A stretch of DNA of 64,000 bases from Casuarina equisetifolia. Taxonomy: Eukaryota > Streptophyta > Magnoliopsida > Fagales > Casuarinaceae. Under the pieces are notes generated by a model. It was not told the origin of the DNA, searched no databases, and saw only the letters and a list, made by a program, of their open reading frames with translations. Of the stretch, positions 14,483 through 27,300 are shown one piece after another. The stretch covers positions 3,110,001-3,174,000 of the forward strand of contig CM052356.1 of the NCBI GenBank assembly GCA_028551475.1, in the 5' to 3' direction. Both the position numbers and the translations under genes were made by a program. The stretch's first letter is position 1. Every line of letters begins with the position of its first letter.

Positions 14483-17400
14483 TCAGCCTTTCCTTGATTT
14501 TAGACTCACTCTTTTTCCTTCCACACAAAACTTCGGACTGCCTTGCAGCTGCAGTTACAAAAGAAAATTTCGTGAATTTAAGAAAATGAAAAACCAATGT
14601 AAAAGGTCATTCAGTAGAATTTTACTGTTTAATTATGAACCCTAAACCCTAGAACCAGTTTATAGGACGCAGAAGGTTAACGTGCCCAATATGCGAAACT
14701 ACCAAAGGAAGTATAAAAACTGGCACAAAAAGAACTATACCTTTTGTTTCAAGTAAGCTAGAGAATCTCTTTTGGAAGCAAAGTTGGAAAAAACTGAAGA
14801 TGAATGTTGATCAATAAGAAGTTTAAGCTTTTTCAGCTTTAATGACTCTCCAGGTACCTGAAATAAGCCCTCAATTAGTGACAAATGGAGTTCGAACACG
14901 AAATTTGCAGTTTTGGAGGTCTAACCTTACAAAGAAGCTGTTTGCACAGCTTCTTCAACTTCACTGGAGATTCATCTGTACTATCCTGTTTTGATGAGTC
15001 ATCTCGTTTTCGTTTACCCAAATGACCAAGATCAGCAGAATCTTCCTCTTCGCTGTCACTAAACGATTTCTTTGTCCCCTCAAAACGGCAACCGGCTATT
15101 TTTTTGGGTCGGTCCCTAATACCCAGTCCTTGCTTTCCAGTAGTAGCTTTGCCCTGTAATGAATGCAAACTCGTAAGAGAATTCAAAAGTTAAACATTGA
15201 TCTCTTTATAGCATTATGCTAACTTCTCAGACAATCAATCAGTATATAGCATTATTTACCAAAATGTCAATTGTTCATTACTTTCAGAAGTATTCGAGTA
15301 TAGATGTTTTCCATTTCCTTTCCCTAAGTAGCCTTCGTCACCCAATAGTATCTTGTATTCTATGTTGTGTGTGTGTGTGTGCGCACGCACATGCTAAATT
15401 CTTAAGTGTAAGCAATGTCAGATAGGAATGATACTCTATGGCAAGTACATGCAGGAGGATTTGAAGCTAGTTGCTCAAACTTTGTACTTAAATGAGCACA
15501 ATGTGTTGTATAAAAGGATTGCACAGAAAGAGTTTGAACGAAAAAGATACATACTTGGACAAGATTGTATAGGTTCTCCTGATCATCTTCAAAAAATACA
15601 GTTCTTTCATTAGGGGTTTGAGCTTTTTCAGTTGACAGTGATTTCTTTCTTGAAGATCGGGCACCAAGAAAGCCTCCCGAGACAAACCCAAATTTGTAGC
15701 CCCACCACTCTGGAGAAACCTCAACTTTTTCTCCTGTCACAATGTATCATGCTTTTCAGAAAACGAAGAATGTATTAAATCTTGTGAGCCAGAAGTGGCA
15801 AAATAAGGAAGTAATGGAGAAAACCACAAGTCTTTAGAATGAACAGCATACAATAAACATAAATGTAGAGAGGTATTTTCCAACATACAGATTACATGAT
15901 GCAAAAAGGTTCTGAAAAGAACCAGAATTTAAAGCCTTCTTCCGGTTCTATGTCAAGATCATGGAAAACATAACAGGGACAGACATGAACTGAAATAATC
16001 AGAGCTTGACCAAGCACCAGCCGAAACTCTTGACAGAATGATAACTACATAACCAGCCTATCAGATTTTCTCTATCAAACCTTTATTTGGTAGAATCTTG
16101 TCATTCAGACACGACACATCTTCAATATCACACATGTCTCGTATATTTTTCCATGCATCAGACATCTTCCTTCTCATGTATAGCAAAAACTATAATTTGG
16201 TGCTTGATAATATATTTTATCTTCTACATGTTCACCAACAACACTATGTCTTGCAAAGAGAAATTTTTCATTGATACATCCTACAGAAGTATTTGAAATG
16301 ACCAATATCATATTTCACGAAAAAAAAAAATCATCTTTCTAATAAAATAGTTAGTAAAAGTTCCACCTAAACTTCGTAACTTAAAATCTAACTTTTTTCC
16401 AAAGAGATCTTTTATATTCTGTTGGATTAAGCAAGGATGAACCTTCCAAGCAACATAACTTTTGTTGAGAACAAAAATATAGCATCTGCATGCACACACA
16501 CACACACACAAAAAGCGCTAGGGCAATCACTAGAAACTATCCTTCTACATTTAACAGTATCAGCAAATGTCTCACCAAACTGCGAAGAAATACCATAAAT
16601 AGGAAAGTACCACTTGAAAATGAGAATTCTACCTAACTATTCACTATTCAAAAATGAGAATTCTACCTTCACCAATAAGAAATGGACTTTCAGATGGCTC
16701 TTCCAATTCACCACCTACATCAGGGTCTATTTCAGGAGACTCCTCAGTCTTTTTGACCTTCACAAGGCATACAAGTAACAAAAATAATTACAAAGATGAA
16801 CAAGGAGACATTAGCCCTGCAACAGTTATGTTTTTCAAACTTACAAGAATTCCTTGAAGGTCCTTAGAAGAATAGGCATGGACAAGCTTCCCTCTCTCTC
16901 TTTTGTGATACCTAATTATCAAGTAAAACAGACAAAACATACAGCATTACAAAATCGATCAGCAGTGAACAGCCAAAACAGCCAACCCATAATTTATACA
17001 AAATTGCAACAACCTTCCCTGCGGTCGTGTAGCCTTGACAACCTGCTGAGCATCGTTAGATGCATCAGTGTCAGCGGCTACCTCAGCAGATCCCTTCTCA
17101 TCGCCTATCATAACAAAAAAAAGTTGAACTTTAAGTCACATAAGAACATTAAGAAGCAGCAATACCAAGTCTAATTACATCTTCTTATATTGCATTACCT
17201 TCATTGCTTGACTGCACCGCTTGCTGCCAATCAACAAACAAATAAAACATATAAGTACTTTGTAACAAAACCAAAATGCACCATTTAGTGAGGTAAAATT
17301 CAGAGAATAGAACCCAAATATACGTACCACTTTCAACCTTTTGAGAATATTGTCAAATTGCGTTGTATCAAATGCCCAGTTGTTTGGCTTCTCCAAGCCA

Positions 17401-17836
17401 ATACCTATTACAAAATCCAACCACACTTTAAATTTCTCAAATTTCAGTGAAAAACCTAATTCTTTTTGACATTCCCCTTCATTAGGCCCCTCGCAGTTGG
17501 AAATGGATTTCAACATGTAAATTTTCCTTTCCTACGTATTCTAAGCAGCCAAACAAGCACAGAACATAAGAGAACGGAACTAACCAGTAGTATCCTGTTT
17601 GTTTTTCACTCTAACATGGCCTTTGATTCCCTGTTTGTCTTTCCCGAGCCCTTCGCCTTCTTCCCATCCCTTAACCAAAACAAAAACCCTAAATCAAACC
17701 GCCCATGCAAAATCCTCGAAACCGTAGAAAAGTCAGAGCGGGAGAGGGAAAGGCGTACCATTTGTTTCATGAGGCGGAAAGCAGCAGATTTTCGGGCTAC
17801 CCCCACATAGCAGACGGGGGCTTCGGGAGAGGCCAT
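14483..17836 (-). CDS. G-patch protein, PINX1/Pxr1-like
   Basis: PINX1/Pxr1 proteins work in the nucleolus in rRNA/snoRNA processing through DEAH helicases, and in animals they also restrain telomerase. Exons are 17836-17759, 17669-17585, 17404-17328, 17223-17199, 17104-17014, 16911-16845, 16757-16667, 15733-15555, 15153-14926, 14857-14741 and 14548-14483. They total 1104 bases, or 367 aa. The ATG at 17836 is chosen because upstream codons in frame lack ATG. The N-terminal G-patch reads [21 protein letters not shown], then a PINX1-like [17 protein letters not shown]. The middle is acidic and Lys-rich, with WWGYKFGF and a second Gly-rich stretch [18 protein letters not shown]. The C-terminus is basic (Lys/Leu repeats), as expected for a nucleolar protein. 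No damage seen. Plant function is inferred from the family. Confidence 0.9.
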
Positions 17837-19114
17837 GCCTCGTACGACGTCGCCTTCAAGCTTTGGCCGACGATCCACAAGTCTCTCTCGGCCGTGGAGC
17901 AAAAAGGAAAACAGAGTTTTGTTAACGAGCTCGAAACCTAAGTAGAAGGTACGTAGCGGTGCGGCTCAGAAACGGTGTCGTTTCTTACAAATATTTCCTT
18001 CATGCTAAGTTACATGTTCTTTTGCTTTAATATGGCATGCTTTCGTTAAATGTTAGCGATTCTAATTTGGTCTTTTCACTCTTCTATAAAAAATAAAATA
18101 AAAAAAATTCTCATAATGTCTATTAGTATTTAATATTTCAATTTTTTTCACTTATTTATTCCTTTAATTAGTATAAGAACAATGAAAGGCTATGCAAACT
18201 TCAAGTTGCTCTCAAGATATCAACACAAATTTGAGAGGCACATGTGAACACCAGGCCACATGCTGCCCCACAAATGTCCCTTTCCCTCTTCAAATGTGTG
18301 AACGTCGTTGAACACATGACTTACATTTAAGTATATGATGTCTATGTTCACATTGTTGGCCACAAAAGTCCACAAAAGTCCACAAAAGGTGAGGAGTTTG
18401 GCTAATTTCAGGTTGGTAGGCAACATCAGAGGGACAAGAGAGATTGTTGGTGATGTTGGTTGTTGTTATTGCTGTTTTTTGTAATCAAAGTTGAGAATAT
18501 GCTTCCAATATCCACTTATGAATTTTATCCTAAGATCTACTTTGGTCACTATGGAAAATGGAAAAAGATGATCTTGCAAAACAATAATATTATTTTTAAG
18601 ACCCATGCACTACCATTTGGCCAAAAATTATAACTGATAGTTTATATGTATATTTTATTCTTTAACAATGATCCAACTTATAAGCTTGTAACTTATATTT
18701 TTAGCAAGATGAAGGAGTTAACCTTGTAACTTAGTCTAATACTAAGTATCCATAGATTTATTTGGTTACCTACAAATTATAACCCAACAATTATAACAGT
18801 AGTACAAATAATAATCATAACAAATTATCATTAAAATCTTAATTTTTAAGATCAAGTAATTTTTAAATTTTCTTGGTTTGTTATAACTTCTGATTTATTT
18901 AAGAAGAAGTAATAGTTGGAATTTCAAGAACCCTATTGTGGGCTAAGAGGGAAAGCAGTGGGTCCAGTCCAAAAGAATGATTACTATACAAGAAAGTTCT
19001 TCAATTTACCGCACAAAGCACTGCGAGGCATCTTCTCGAATAGGGGCATTGTGCTTGAGTGCTGTATCTTTTCCTCGTTGCCTCTCAATATTGTGCTGTT
19101 TGGAGAAGCTTTTG
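17837..19114. promoter_or_regulatory. divergent intergenic region, G-patch gene and DDA1
   Basis: About 1.3 kb lies between two start codons facing away from each other. It must hold both promoters and 5' leaders. I see no clear shared element. The triplet repeat CACAAAAGTC near 18361-18388 is the only structure noted. Confidence 0.45.
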
Positions 19115-22100
19115 ATGGGGTCTCTGCTCGGGGACTGGCCGTCATTCGACCCCCACAACTTCAGCCAACTCCGACCCGCCGATCCTTCTAGTCCTTCTGT
19201 GAGTATTTCGATTTCTAAACAAAACCCATTCGATCATATTACTTCATCGAGTTTTGTAGAGGTGGAAAGCTTTGATTTTTTTTTCATCTGTATAGCTTTT
19301 TAATGATACCCGTCTTTGTGTCTGGGATGCTGAAGTTGGTGGGATTTTGTAAATTTTGTCATTGATGATCGAAAAGCTTAGGAACACATTGATTTGTGGA
19401 GGCAATTTGTTGTTTCTGAAGCTGTGCATTTTGAGTTTAGGAGGATTTTGTTCATGGGAATGTGATTGCCACTTTAACTCGTTCAGTTGCTCTCTATGTG
19501 AGACACTGGGCTGAGATTGAGCTGCTTGTTACGTTATTCATTCTCTTTGCGGCAATGCACCTATAAAGATGCTGGCAATTGCTGTTATCCATGATAAAAA
19601 GTTGAAAATTTATTTGAATGTTTGAATTAACTAGAAGTGCATCATGGCTTGAGTCGGGTATAATTGGTAATTTCTTCAATGTTTCTCTATTGTAGTTATG
19701 GGAATCTGATTGTTTCTTTACCTTGCTGAGTTCTGTTGGAAACATTACAACCAGAAAGGGTTAACTTGGCTTAACTTGGATAAATTGAGGGAGTGTGCGA
19801 GTAATCTGTGAGTCTAAGTGCATCTAGTGTGTTTTATGTTTTCTTCCAATTGAACTTTTGTTTTTAATAAAGTACCTGATGTATTAGATTATCAATGGTC
19901 GTTCAGGTTTGATGATATTCTGGATATTCAAACTCTTTTTTCTTTGTCATCTGCAAATTCTATGCCTATATCACCCTAAACAAAATAGATTCATGTTATA
20001 TTTGCTATGGAGTTGCTTAATCGTTCTTGTGAAGATTTATGTTATCTTTAATAATATCAATATATGGAAAAATATACGAATTGATGCCAGGAATTAGGTA
20101 CTTAATTTGATTGCCTTGTCATGGTTCTAAATTTCTTAAAGAAGGTGGATATCTGAATTGATATCAGTGACATGTCAAAAACATATGTCATTATGAATAT
20201 ACTTTGGCGACTGATATCTTCGGAAGATATACAAGTTGAGGTTTCTGATACCTAAGTGGGCATATCCACTGATGAAGTCGTTGGGTGTGATTTACAAGTT
20301 GAGGTTTCTCAACATTAAAATTTTAGTTAGGTTTGATGGTTTTAAGAGACTACTAATGGGGAGGAGAGTGGTTATAGAGGTTCTCTACCATTATGTTCTT
20401 CTGTTTCTATTGTCTTATTCTTGCAAAGCCCTTGTGTTGTTTATTCATGGTTCCGTATTTTCAAAGGTTTGGATTATGTAGCAGAAGTTTATGAGTACGT
20501 CTACTTTTGTAATGCATAAGTATAAATGTTATTTCAAGTTAATAACTGGTTAACTGTAGGATACTTTAATACTTTGAGCAACTGGATGGTAGTTTGTTTT
20601 CTACTGTTCACGAGCAAACACTTTTTAACTCATCTACTTGACATAATTGACATGTATGCAGTATCTAGCGAAAACACGCATCACCATATATTACAATTCT
20701 ACAATTAAGAATCTAGCGATGGAGCAACATGTCTTGTATTGGCTTCTAAATGGCTTATAATCACGACTATCCTATTTACTTAATATTTTTTGACGTGTAT
20801 CACGTACTTTCCATGTTGTGATAAATAGTTAATTACAGGTTTCAAGTTTGAGCTGAAAATATATTGTTTAAATATTCAATCTATTATGTTATGTTAAAAT
20901 ACTAATTAAATAATTAAATCCACCATTAATTTTAGTTGTAGTTTTTAGGATAATTGATTATTTAATAGAAATATTGGGTGAAAGCATAATTCTGTTATTT
21001 GCTTCAATTTCAATTACATATTTTACATGTTTGGTTTTCATTTATTAAAATATAGCTTAGCTCATATGTGGGAGGGCATGTTAAATACTAGTGATCAAAC
21101 AAACTTGGTGATTTAACATGTTTTACACAAACTTTGGAGGCTGTTTATGAGACTCAGAGAAGTTGCCAGCCGCAGAAAATTTGCATGGTTTTGACATGGC
21201 TATCGTTTGGAAAGTCCCTCAAGGCATCCAGTGGTTTTTGCTAAAGACCACCATGTCTTTTATCTGGTAAAATTGATCAAGTTTTTGATAGGTGATTTCT
21301 GTGCGCTGGCTTCATAGTCTTAGAAAACCTTCCAATGTGGAGAAATCACTAGAAATGAGATGCATTTTTTCTGGTAACTTGAGAGTTTGGAGCTCTACTT
21401 TTTCAGGTTGTAATTCATCAGGAGCATATGATTGTTTCATTGAGGTGGTTTTAAAGGTTCCATGAGGGCATATGAGGAAGACATCTATCAATGCTACTTG
21501 ATAAATGCATTCCGGCTGCAACCACTCATATTTGGTGAAAAGGGAAATGATCTTGAAAGATAATTGTTATGTGATTAGGATCTGAGCCTGAAGGTTGAAT
21601 GGGATATCAGAGGGGTACTGGTTCTGGTTTGCCTAGAGTTAATAGTTTTAGAAATGTAGAAAATTTTGTAATGATTTGAGCTTTGGCATTAGTTGCCAAT
21701 TTTTCATTTCTTTTTCTTTTGTTTAGAAAAGAAAAGTAAATTATTCATGTGGTTGGTTTCTCTCAGATGTAGAAGAGTAAGGTTAGTTTTTAATAACTTG
21801 ATCTTATTTATAGTGAGCTAGAACGTGTCCATGGAACATGTGACAGATAACCCGTGAAAAGATGTAGTAACATTACCTGAGGAAAAATGAAGTTCTTATT
21901 AAGTTCATGAACGGAACTAGCACTTGGTAATGAAGTTCAAAGCGTTTGTCAACTTTCCAAATGCTTGAGGGCATTTGGAAAGACTTGCCCAAGTTGAAAT
22001 CAATGTTATCTCAGGAAAATGAAGCTCTTATTGAGTTCATGAATGGAACTAGCACTTGGAAATGAAGTTCACAGTATTTGTCAACTTTCTAAATGCTTGA

Positions 22101-23051
22101 GGGCTATCTATTTTGTAGCCATTCAAGTTCTGGCAAAGACTTTCCTAGGTTGAAATCAATGTTATCTCATCAATCTCCGCTTTTTTATAGTAAATATTAT
22201 GAAATGGTTTGCTATCTAGTGGGTGTAGCATAAGCTTATTGCAATCTGTGTTTTGTTAACTAAAGTTGCACATGGCTGCATACTGTAGGCTGCTACACTG
22301 TTGGACCCAGCTCTTCCAAACAATTAGATTTTAATAAATTAGGTGTGGCATAATATTAGTTTGTTTTTTGTGTTTTTTAATTAGAGTCTTGGAATGTTAG
22401 ACTAATTTGCATCATGGGAATTGCAATTTTGCATGTGAAAAGTTTTCCATTTCTTTTTTTGGCTGTGTTTGTGACACGTGAAGTGAAAAGACTGCATTCC
22501 TATTTCCCATTGTGATAATATTTCTATTTTTGTGCAGCGAATGACGCCTGCAACCTACCATCCTACTCACAGCCGCACCCTTCCACCACCTGATCAAGGT
22601 AATGAAGATACTCGTTTCTTCAGCAGCGCCAAACAGCCCCCCTCCCCTCTTCTTATTTTTTAACTGATATTGTGACAAATTGTCAGTGGTTATTTGTGGA
22701 GAGGAACTAATTCTAATGAATTCTTTTTTCAGTGATAACCACTGAAGCAAAAAACATCCTCTTAAGACACATCTATCAGCGTGCTGAAGAGAAAGATGTA
22801 ATTAGTTCTTCATATCATATATTTAATTTAAGCTCAGTCATGACATGCACATTTGTGTGGCCACATACTATTGACACTCTCATACACATGAACCCGCACA
22901 CATCATAGATGAAAGGAGGACAGTTTTTCAGGTTCTGGCAATCTTCTGATTAATATGGCTTTTCTTGTTGCAGTTGAGACCGAAAAGAGCAGCATCCGAA
23001 CTTCTTACACCTGAGCATGGATGCAAGCAACCCAGGGCTTCCACCTTCTAA
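19115..23051 (+). CDS. DDA1: DDA1, DET1- and DDB1-associated protein 1
   Basis: A small partner of the CUL4-DDB1 ubiquitin ligase and the COP10-DET1 complex; in Arabidopsis it directs degradation of ABA receptors and acts in light signalling. Exons are 19115-19198, 22538-22598, 22733-22797 and 22974-23051, giving 288 bases or 95 aa. The N-terminus [18 protein letters not shown] and the core [28 protein letters not shown] and YQRAEEK are diagnostic. The C-terminus is basic ([16 protein letters not shown]). Exon 3 can only use a GT donor after an extra GAT codon, so the join reads EEKDLRPKR rather than EEKLRPKR. Intron 1 is 3.3 kb, very long for such a small gene, and contains a copy of repeat family B. 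Confidence 0.94.
21225..22350 (+). repeat. dispersed repeat family B, copy 1 (in DDA1 intron 1)
   Basis: This block matches 23510-24397 and 32445-33075 in order and orientation. Shared landmarks are TTGATAAA(T/C) followed by C(A)TTC, a region ending GAGTTAA, and the motif GGTGTAGCAT. It has no open frame. It also contains an internal tandem duplication (separate entry). Class unknown. Confidence 0.75.
21875..22165 (+). repeat. tandem duplication of about 136 bp within repeat B1
   Basis: Two units share GGAACTAGCACTTGG, TTTGTCAACTTTC, AAATGCTTGAGGGC and GTTGAAATCAATGTTATCTCA in the same order. They start at about 21875 and 22011. The other B copies have one unit only, so it arose after the copies dispersed. 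Confidence 0.8.
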
Positions 23052-23509
23052 GCTCTTCTATTGTCCTATGGAAGGCCAATATCTACTTCATGTAAATGCT
23101 CTTGCCATGTCGAAGATGTGTGGGTTTGCTATAGAGTGAAGAGGATACTTCAGCTTGGTCAGTGTCGTAAAATACATGACCAGGTGGAAGATTTGTGTAA
23201 AAATTATATACAGTTGGGTGATTCCTGTTATAGTTTACAATGAATGGAATCAATAGTTTGCTTCCCTTTTTGTTCCTGTGCTGATTCAAAGATTTGATGA
23301 TCTGCGCAGTCATTACGGGTCATAAATTTTGTTAGTTTTATTGAGGTTGGAAAATTTTATTTTGAGAATATGTGAGCTATTACAAAGGTATTTAACAGAG
23401 AAGATCTTGTCTTATTTATTAGGAGATGTCAAGTATGCTTTCAGACTAATCAACTTTTATGTTGAAAGAGATGTGTTAGCATACACTTAGATATACATCT
23501 AGTAGTTCA

Positions 23510-24397
23510 ACTTTTGGCAGAAGACCACGCCTAATATCTTGTAAATTGATCGAGTTTTGTTCAGGGGATGGCTGCGGATAAGAGGCTTTTCAGCCTGGAA
23601 AAACTTGCCAATGCTGAGTGATGACCAGAATAAGATGTATTCTTTTTGGTTGTAATTCACCAGGAAAATGTGAGCAATATCTTCTGGTTGTTTTTAAGAG
23701 ACGAGCCACATAAGATAAGGGAGTATGTGGGAGAAGTTTGTGAATGCCACTTGATAAACTTATTCTGCAGCAACTGTAGACATCAAGTGGAAAGGAAAAT
23801 GAAGGGATCTTGAAAAGTAAGGAGCTCATACTGTTTCTGGCTTTCCTCGAGTTAATTTGATAGAAACGGAGAAGATATTGTAATGATTGGGGCTTCTTCA
23901 TTACTCCTCAATCTGTCTTTTTATCTTTTGTCAAGAAGCAAATTGGATTTTATACTTACTGCCGGTTTCTCTCAATAAAGAGACCAAGTTTTGGGTTTAA
24001 ACTACTTAAGCTTCTTATAGGTGCTTAAGTGTTTCCATTATCGAACGAAAAGATATATAAGGTAATCTGCGGAAAGATGAACTTAATGGGTTCATGATGA
24101 AGTAGAACCAGCACTTGGTAACTAAATTCACAGATATCTTGTAAAGCTTGTCGAAGTTGAGATCAGCATTATCAACGATATCTCCTTTTCTATAACTAAT
24201 CACATGGTTTGCTGTCTAGTAGGTGTAGCATTCCTGATAACCAAACTATTTTTAGGTAAGCTCATTACAATCTATAGTTTCGTTAGCCAAATTTTTTTAT
24301 CTAGTAGCAGAATGCAGGCCACTAGATTGATGGACCTAGCTCTTCTAACCAAGATAAGTTCGATGAATGAGCTTTGATGGGCTGATAACATGGTTAA
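23510..24397 (+). repeat. dispersed repeat family B, copy 2, left part
   Basis: Aligned with B1 and B3 from the sequence around GCAGAAGACCACGCC to GGGCTGATAACATGG. The match to B3 resumes after 25646, so the solo LTR at 24398-25640 splits this copy. It sits just downstream of DDA1. Confidence 0.75.
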
Positions 24398-25640
24398 TGA
24401 TAACTCTATTTTTATAGAGTTATTTTACCTATTTTTAGATCATAAATAATGCAATGTTTATGAGAAAATATTTGAATTCCTCTTTAATTACTTGAATTTT
24501 GCCTTGTTTTTATGGCATAAGGAGACATGGAGAAAAATGATAAGCATGGAGAACCTAATGCTTATTATATAGCAAAATACAGTCAACATATCAAGATCAA
24601 GAAAATCAAGATGGGCTTGGACTTTAGATTTTTCATTGTTGTTGGGTTTTCTAAATAATTAGAAAACCTAATCATGTTAGGAGTTCAAAGCCCAATCAAT
24701 ATAAGAGTTTAAAACCCAATTGTCTTTGGTCTCTAAAACCCACTTCTACTATGATAAGAGATAAGTCTAAATCTAAACCCTATTTAAGAGAAGAGAAGAA
24801 GCAAAAGAAATGAGAGAAGGAAATTCAACACCACTCAAGAGAGATGCCAAGAATTTAAGGTTTTCTTGAAGAGAAGACAAAAAGGATGACAAACTTCTTT
24901 TTTTTTATTTAAGATGCCTTATTTTATTCCTATTATTGTTCCTCCTTAGTATTTTATTATGTTTTAATTTACTTTTGTTAGAGCTACGATGTAACCTAAT
25001 TATAATGGTATGAATCTTATGATTGTTATGTTTTGTAAAATATTTTGTTTATGTGAAGTTACATGTTATTGTCTTTAATACTTTTAAGTGATTAGCTACC
25101 ATTTAAATGATATGATTTGCATGTTTGAGACCAACAGGAGATGATATGCAGTTGCTTCTTGTAATGTATAATCATAAACTAAATATGGATAGACATATAC
25201 CATATTATTTGTGTGGTTTTTAATATAAATTGGGAATGTTCATAGATCCTAATGTATTTGGTTTATTTCAATTCATATATAGAGATATAATGAATTAATG
25301 AACTAAGTAGGTTTGCTATACCTAGACATAAGATAGTAAATAAATTAGGAAATTTTGCCATCACATAGATATTATCCCTCTTGCAAACATAAATAATCAA
25401 TATTAATACCTAGTAGTTATGGTAAGATCATATGCTCTAACATATTTCATATATTTAGTTTTTTTATATTTAGTTAGCTAATCTATCATCTATTATTTGG
25501 ATTTGTTAGATAAATTCTAGGAGTTGTACACTATTAGTAATTAGTTGGCCTAGTAATCATTAATTTCAGTGGGACGATATCTTTCTTATCATTATATTAC
25601 TTGTTCGACTTGTTCATTTGCATTTAAAATTCACCAGATA
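24398..25640 (+). mobile_element. solo LTR, family A copy 1
   Basis: It begins TGATAACTCTATTTTTATAG, ends CACCAGATA and is flanked by perfect 5-bp direct repeats GTTAA (24393-24397 and 25641-25645). It matches copies at 34187-36006 and 61629-63676. A TATA-like CTATTTAAG lies near 24780. No internal retroelement genes remain, as after recombination between two LTRs. Orientation is set by similarity to the other copies; the parent superfamily is not determined. Confidence 0.8.
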
Positions 25641-25969
25641 GTTAACTACGCATTAATGATAAGTTTAACTAGCATACAGCACGTGAAGCCTCATCTTAAT
25701 GTCAGTAGTTGGAGGAAATTGTTACAATAGATGAAGGGTATAGAAAAGAGCTAATTGAGTGAATATGATAAGTAAACTTTATGGAGCTACTATTATATAT
25801 ACATGCTGAAGCTTAAGCTATTTGATATGGTAACAATCTATACAAGGAATTAAATAATGATAAGTATAATGTGACTATAGAAGGAAACTCAAAAAGGTAA
25901 GTAAATCACCGAACAAACAATGTAATGTATCATAATGAGCATATTTTTATTAATACTCCCTTTCAAATT

Positions 25970-27300
25970 AGAGATTTAAATTTGTCAAATATTATGATCT
26001 TGGAAAGAAGGTGTTGTTGTCTACTATGAAGTGTTTTTGTTAATAAATTTGTTGGTTGTTTAGCCAAGATGTGATGTCCCACAATAATTCTTTATAGTAA
26101 TTTCTCTTTCACATGGTAGTAGTCAACCTCAATCTACTTTGTTCAATCATCAATAATTAGATTTTCTATTATCTTCTTTGTTATCTCATTATCAAAGAAT
26201 AATAAGACAAGTTGCCTAATGTAGGTCTCAAAATCTTTATATGGTTGTATTTTGATCTTGCTATTGAAAGTGAAATAGTGAATTGTTTCTTAGTCTTTTA
26301 AGATATGAAAGAATTTCCATTATGATGCAAAAACTTGTGGTATACCTATGATGTGCTATGACTAGAATCATTATCGGCTATGACCTTAAACATGGATGAG
26401 GATAAAAACATAAACCCAAACTTGGGATAAGTCCTAAGATACTTGGTTACTTTCATGCTTGCTCCCATGTGAGTTCACTTGGGTACATGCATAAAGTAAC
26501 TAAAAAACTGTATTGAAAAAGTAATATTAGGCTTGGTAAGAGTAAGGTGAATTAATTTGCCAACTAATCTATGGTGGGGTAAACTATTAATAAGAGGTAG
26601 ATCATGTTGTTTCTCTTTTGAACTAGTGTTATGCTCAATGCTTGTTAGTTTTTTCCTTTATTTCATAAAAAGCATAGATTGCTTAGATCTTGCTCATCTT
26701 GGCTTTGAAATAAGCTTTAGGGCATATTTATGCTAACTCAAAAAAATTCCTATGTGGATTTGGCAACCTTAGTGTTAAGGTAAAACTTCAACCATACAAT
26801 ATCTTTTACAAAAATAGGTGAAATGAAGATAACCCTTGAAATTTGAAATGGTAGTTTGATTACCCCATAATCAAAATATCATCATTATAAATAAACAATA
26901 TAACAAATTGTTTTATCTTTTGGCAATTTCAACTATCCAATATCCTTCTTAAAAAAAGGTGAAATGAAGATAAACCCTAAGATTTGAAATGGTGGTTTGA
27001 TTGTCCCCCATGATCAAAATATCATTGTTACAAATAAACAATATAAAAAAAGAATTTTCTTGTATTTTGGTGAAGAATGAATAATCATTACGGGATTGAT
27101 GAAAGCTATATGCAATGAGGACTTTTGTAAATATTGTGTTCCATTTTTTAGAAGCATGCTTTAATCCATATAAATTTTTTTACAATTGATGTGCTACATT
27201 TTCTCTTTACTTGCAAAATTTGGGGAAACAACAATCGTAATTACAAAGAAAATAAAGTGTTGGTGGTGTGGATGACATTGATCAAAGAAGATGTATTATA
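25970..27300 (-). mobile_element. decayed Ty1/copia reverse transcriptase and RNase H
   Basis: On the minus strand, 27200-27050 reads LYGLKHASKKWN followed by FTKVLIAYSFHQS, the copia RT signature. Near 26610 it reads HRLVGKLIHLTLTKPNITFS, and near 26190-26000 it reads IEVDYYHVKEKLL and ILAKQPTNLLTKTLH, the end of RNase H. Stops and frameshifts break every segment. The catalytic YVDD position is degraded to CNND. Two partial copies of the RT core lie in tandem (26815-26910 and 26955-27050). No LTRs assigned. Confidence 0.85.

Noticed and set aside
17606..17902. Longer N-terminus for the G-patch protein starting at 17902
   Set aside because: The upstream codons begin with TTG, not ATG. The first ATG in frame is 17836.
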